Under the pieces are notes generated by a model. It saw only the letters and a list, made by a program, of their open reading frames with translations. It was not told the DNA's origin and searched no databases. From Rhodospirillales bacterium (GTDB lineage: Bacteria; Pseudomonadota; Alphaproteobacteria; Rhodospirillales; Casp-alpha2): a stretch of 5,682 bases of DNA. The position numbers were made by a program, and so were the translations under genes. The DNA is taken from NCBI GenBank assembly GCA_021775275.1, contig JAJFIE010000043.1:1-5682 (forward strand), in the 5' to 3' direction. Shown here piece by piece: positions 4,829-5,682 of the stretch (its first letter is position 1; every line of letters starts with the position of its first letter).

Positions 4829-5682
4829 ATGGCGGCAACCGCTGAGACAGTCGGCAAGGTAAACGATCTCGCTGATGAAAAGTACAAATACGGATTCACG
4901 TCCGATATCGAATCCGATATGGCGCCCAAGGGGCTGAATGAAGATACGATCCGCTTCATTTCGGCCAAGAAGGAAGAGCCGGAATGGATGCTGGAATGGC
5001 GTCTGAAGGCCTTTGCTTATTGGAAGACCATGCCGGAGCCCAAGTGGCAGAAGCCCGAGATCAACGAGATCGATTATCAGGACGCGTACTATTATGCCGC
5101 GCCGAAAAGCATGAAGGATGGTCCAAAAAGTCTGGACGAGGTCGACCCCCAATTATTGGAGGTCTATGAGAAGCTTGGTATTCCTCTGAAAGAGCAGGAA
5201 ATGCTGGCCGGTGTTGCGGTTGATGCCGTATTCGACAGCGTATCCGTGGCGACCACGTTCAAGGCCAAGTTGGAAGAAGCGGGTGTCATTTTCTGCCCCA
5301 TTTCGGAGGCCATCAAGAAGCACCCTGATCTGGTGCAGAAGTACATGGGCAGCGTGGTTCCCTATTCCGACAATTACTTCGCGACACTGAATTCGGCAGT
5401 GTTTACGGACGGTTCTTTCGTGTACGTGCCCAAGGGCGTTCATTGCCCCATGGAACTATCCACCTATTTCCGTATCAATGAAGCCAACACCGGCCAGTTT
5501 GAACGTACATTGATCATTGCGGATGAGGGCTCCTACGTCAGCTATCTGGAAGGTTGCACAGCCCCCCAACGCGATGAAAACCAGCTTCACGCCGCCGTGG
5601 TGGAACTGGTCACCCACGATGACGCGGAGATCAAATATTCAACGGTTCAGAACTGGTATCCCGGTGATGAAGAGGGTAAGGG
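4829..5682 (+). CDS. sufB: Fe-S assembly scaffold protein SufB, N-terminal part (cut by window edge)
   Basis: SufB forms the SufBC2D scaffold, accepts persulfide sulfur and builds the nascent cluster in the cytosol. From the ATG at 4829 there are 284 complete codons, open to the right edge. The family is usually about 470-500 residues, so roughly 60 percent is present. Typical SufB stretches seen are [13 protein letters not shown] (50-62), [15 protein letters not shown] (71-85), the segment [20 protein letters not shown] (171-190), [20 protein letters not shown] (197-216), YLEGCTAPQ (239-247) and [10 protein letters not shown] (271-280). The essential C-terminal cysteine and the SufD contact region lie outside the window. 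Ribosome binding would use GGAA (4816-4819), 9 nt upstream. The start lies 41 nt after the desulfurase stop, in the same direction; sufC and sufD are expected next. Confidence 0.96.
   Translation, partial: MAATAETVGKVNDLADEKYKYGFTSDIESDMAPKGLNEDTIRFISAKKEEPEWMLEWRLKAFAYWKTMPEPKWQKPEINEIDYQDAYYYAAPKSMKDGPKSLDEVDPQLLEVYEKLGIPLKEQEMLAGVAVDAVFDSVSVATTFKAKLEEAGVIFCPISEAIKKHPDLVQKYMGSVVPYSDNYFATLNSAVFTDGSFVYVPKGVHCPMELSTYFRINEANTGQFERTLIIADEGSYVSYLEGCTAPQRDENQLHAAVVELVTHDDAEIKYSTVQNWYPGDEEGK

Noticed and set aside
4772..5152. Minus-strand 126-residue open frame
   Set aside because: It is antisense to sufB, whose frame is unambiguous from 4829 to the edge.
1..5682. Novel defence, toxin-antitoxin, phage or mobile system
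   Set aside because: Every sizeable coding region belongs to a recognised housekeeping family, composition is even, and there are no terminal repeats, transposase or integrase genes, tRNA-linked junctions or CRISPR-like repeats.

Overview
The window looks like ordinary chromosome of an alphaproteobacterium. This rests on gene order, on the close similarity of the predicted proteins to alphaproteobacterial families, and on a moderate-to-high GC content (mid-fifties percent by eye). A Rhodospirillales-type relative would fit; I cannot name a genus. There is no mobile element, CRISPR array, tRNA or rRNA, and nothing that looks like an undescribed defence or transfer system.

Layout. Positions 1-197 (minus) hold the N-terminal end of tyrosyl-tRNA synthetase, running off the left edge. 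It is divergent from anmK (305-1405, plus), a cell-wall recycling kinase. anmK converges with a small alpha/beta hydrolase (1430-2077, minus), with only 24 bp between the stop codons. A 249-bp AT-richer region (2078-2326) separates the hydrolase from a divergent plus-strand cluster for cysteine and iron-sulfur biogenesis: cysE (serine acetyltransferase, 2327-3079), an IscR-type Rrf2 regulator (GTG start, 3135-3641), a NifS/IscS-class cysteine desulfurase (3648-4787) and sufB (4829 to the right edge, partial). The rest of the suf operon presumably lies beyond position 5682.

How the genes work together. CysE makes O-acetylserine, the carbon skeleton for cysteine. The desulfurase takes sulfur from cysteine as a persulfide. 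SufB is part of the SufBCD scaffold on which clusters are built. IscR senses [2Fe-2S] status and would adjust expression. Placing cysE at the head of the cluster couples supply of the sulfur donor to cluster assembly.

Regulation is the most interesting part. An IscR type-1-like box (2193-2217) lies across a good candidate promoter (TTGATT, 17 bp, TATATT) upstream of cysE. A weaker similar box abuts the cysE start, and a 40-nt hairpin can form in the cysE leader. At the desulfurase-sufB junction, 4785-4799 matches the 7-1-7 Fur consensus in 14 of 15 positions. This suggests a second, iron-responsive entry point just before sufB. These regulatory calls come from reading motifs and are untested.
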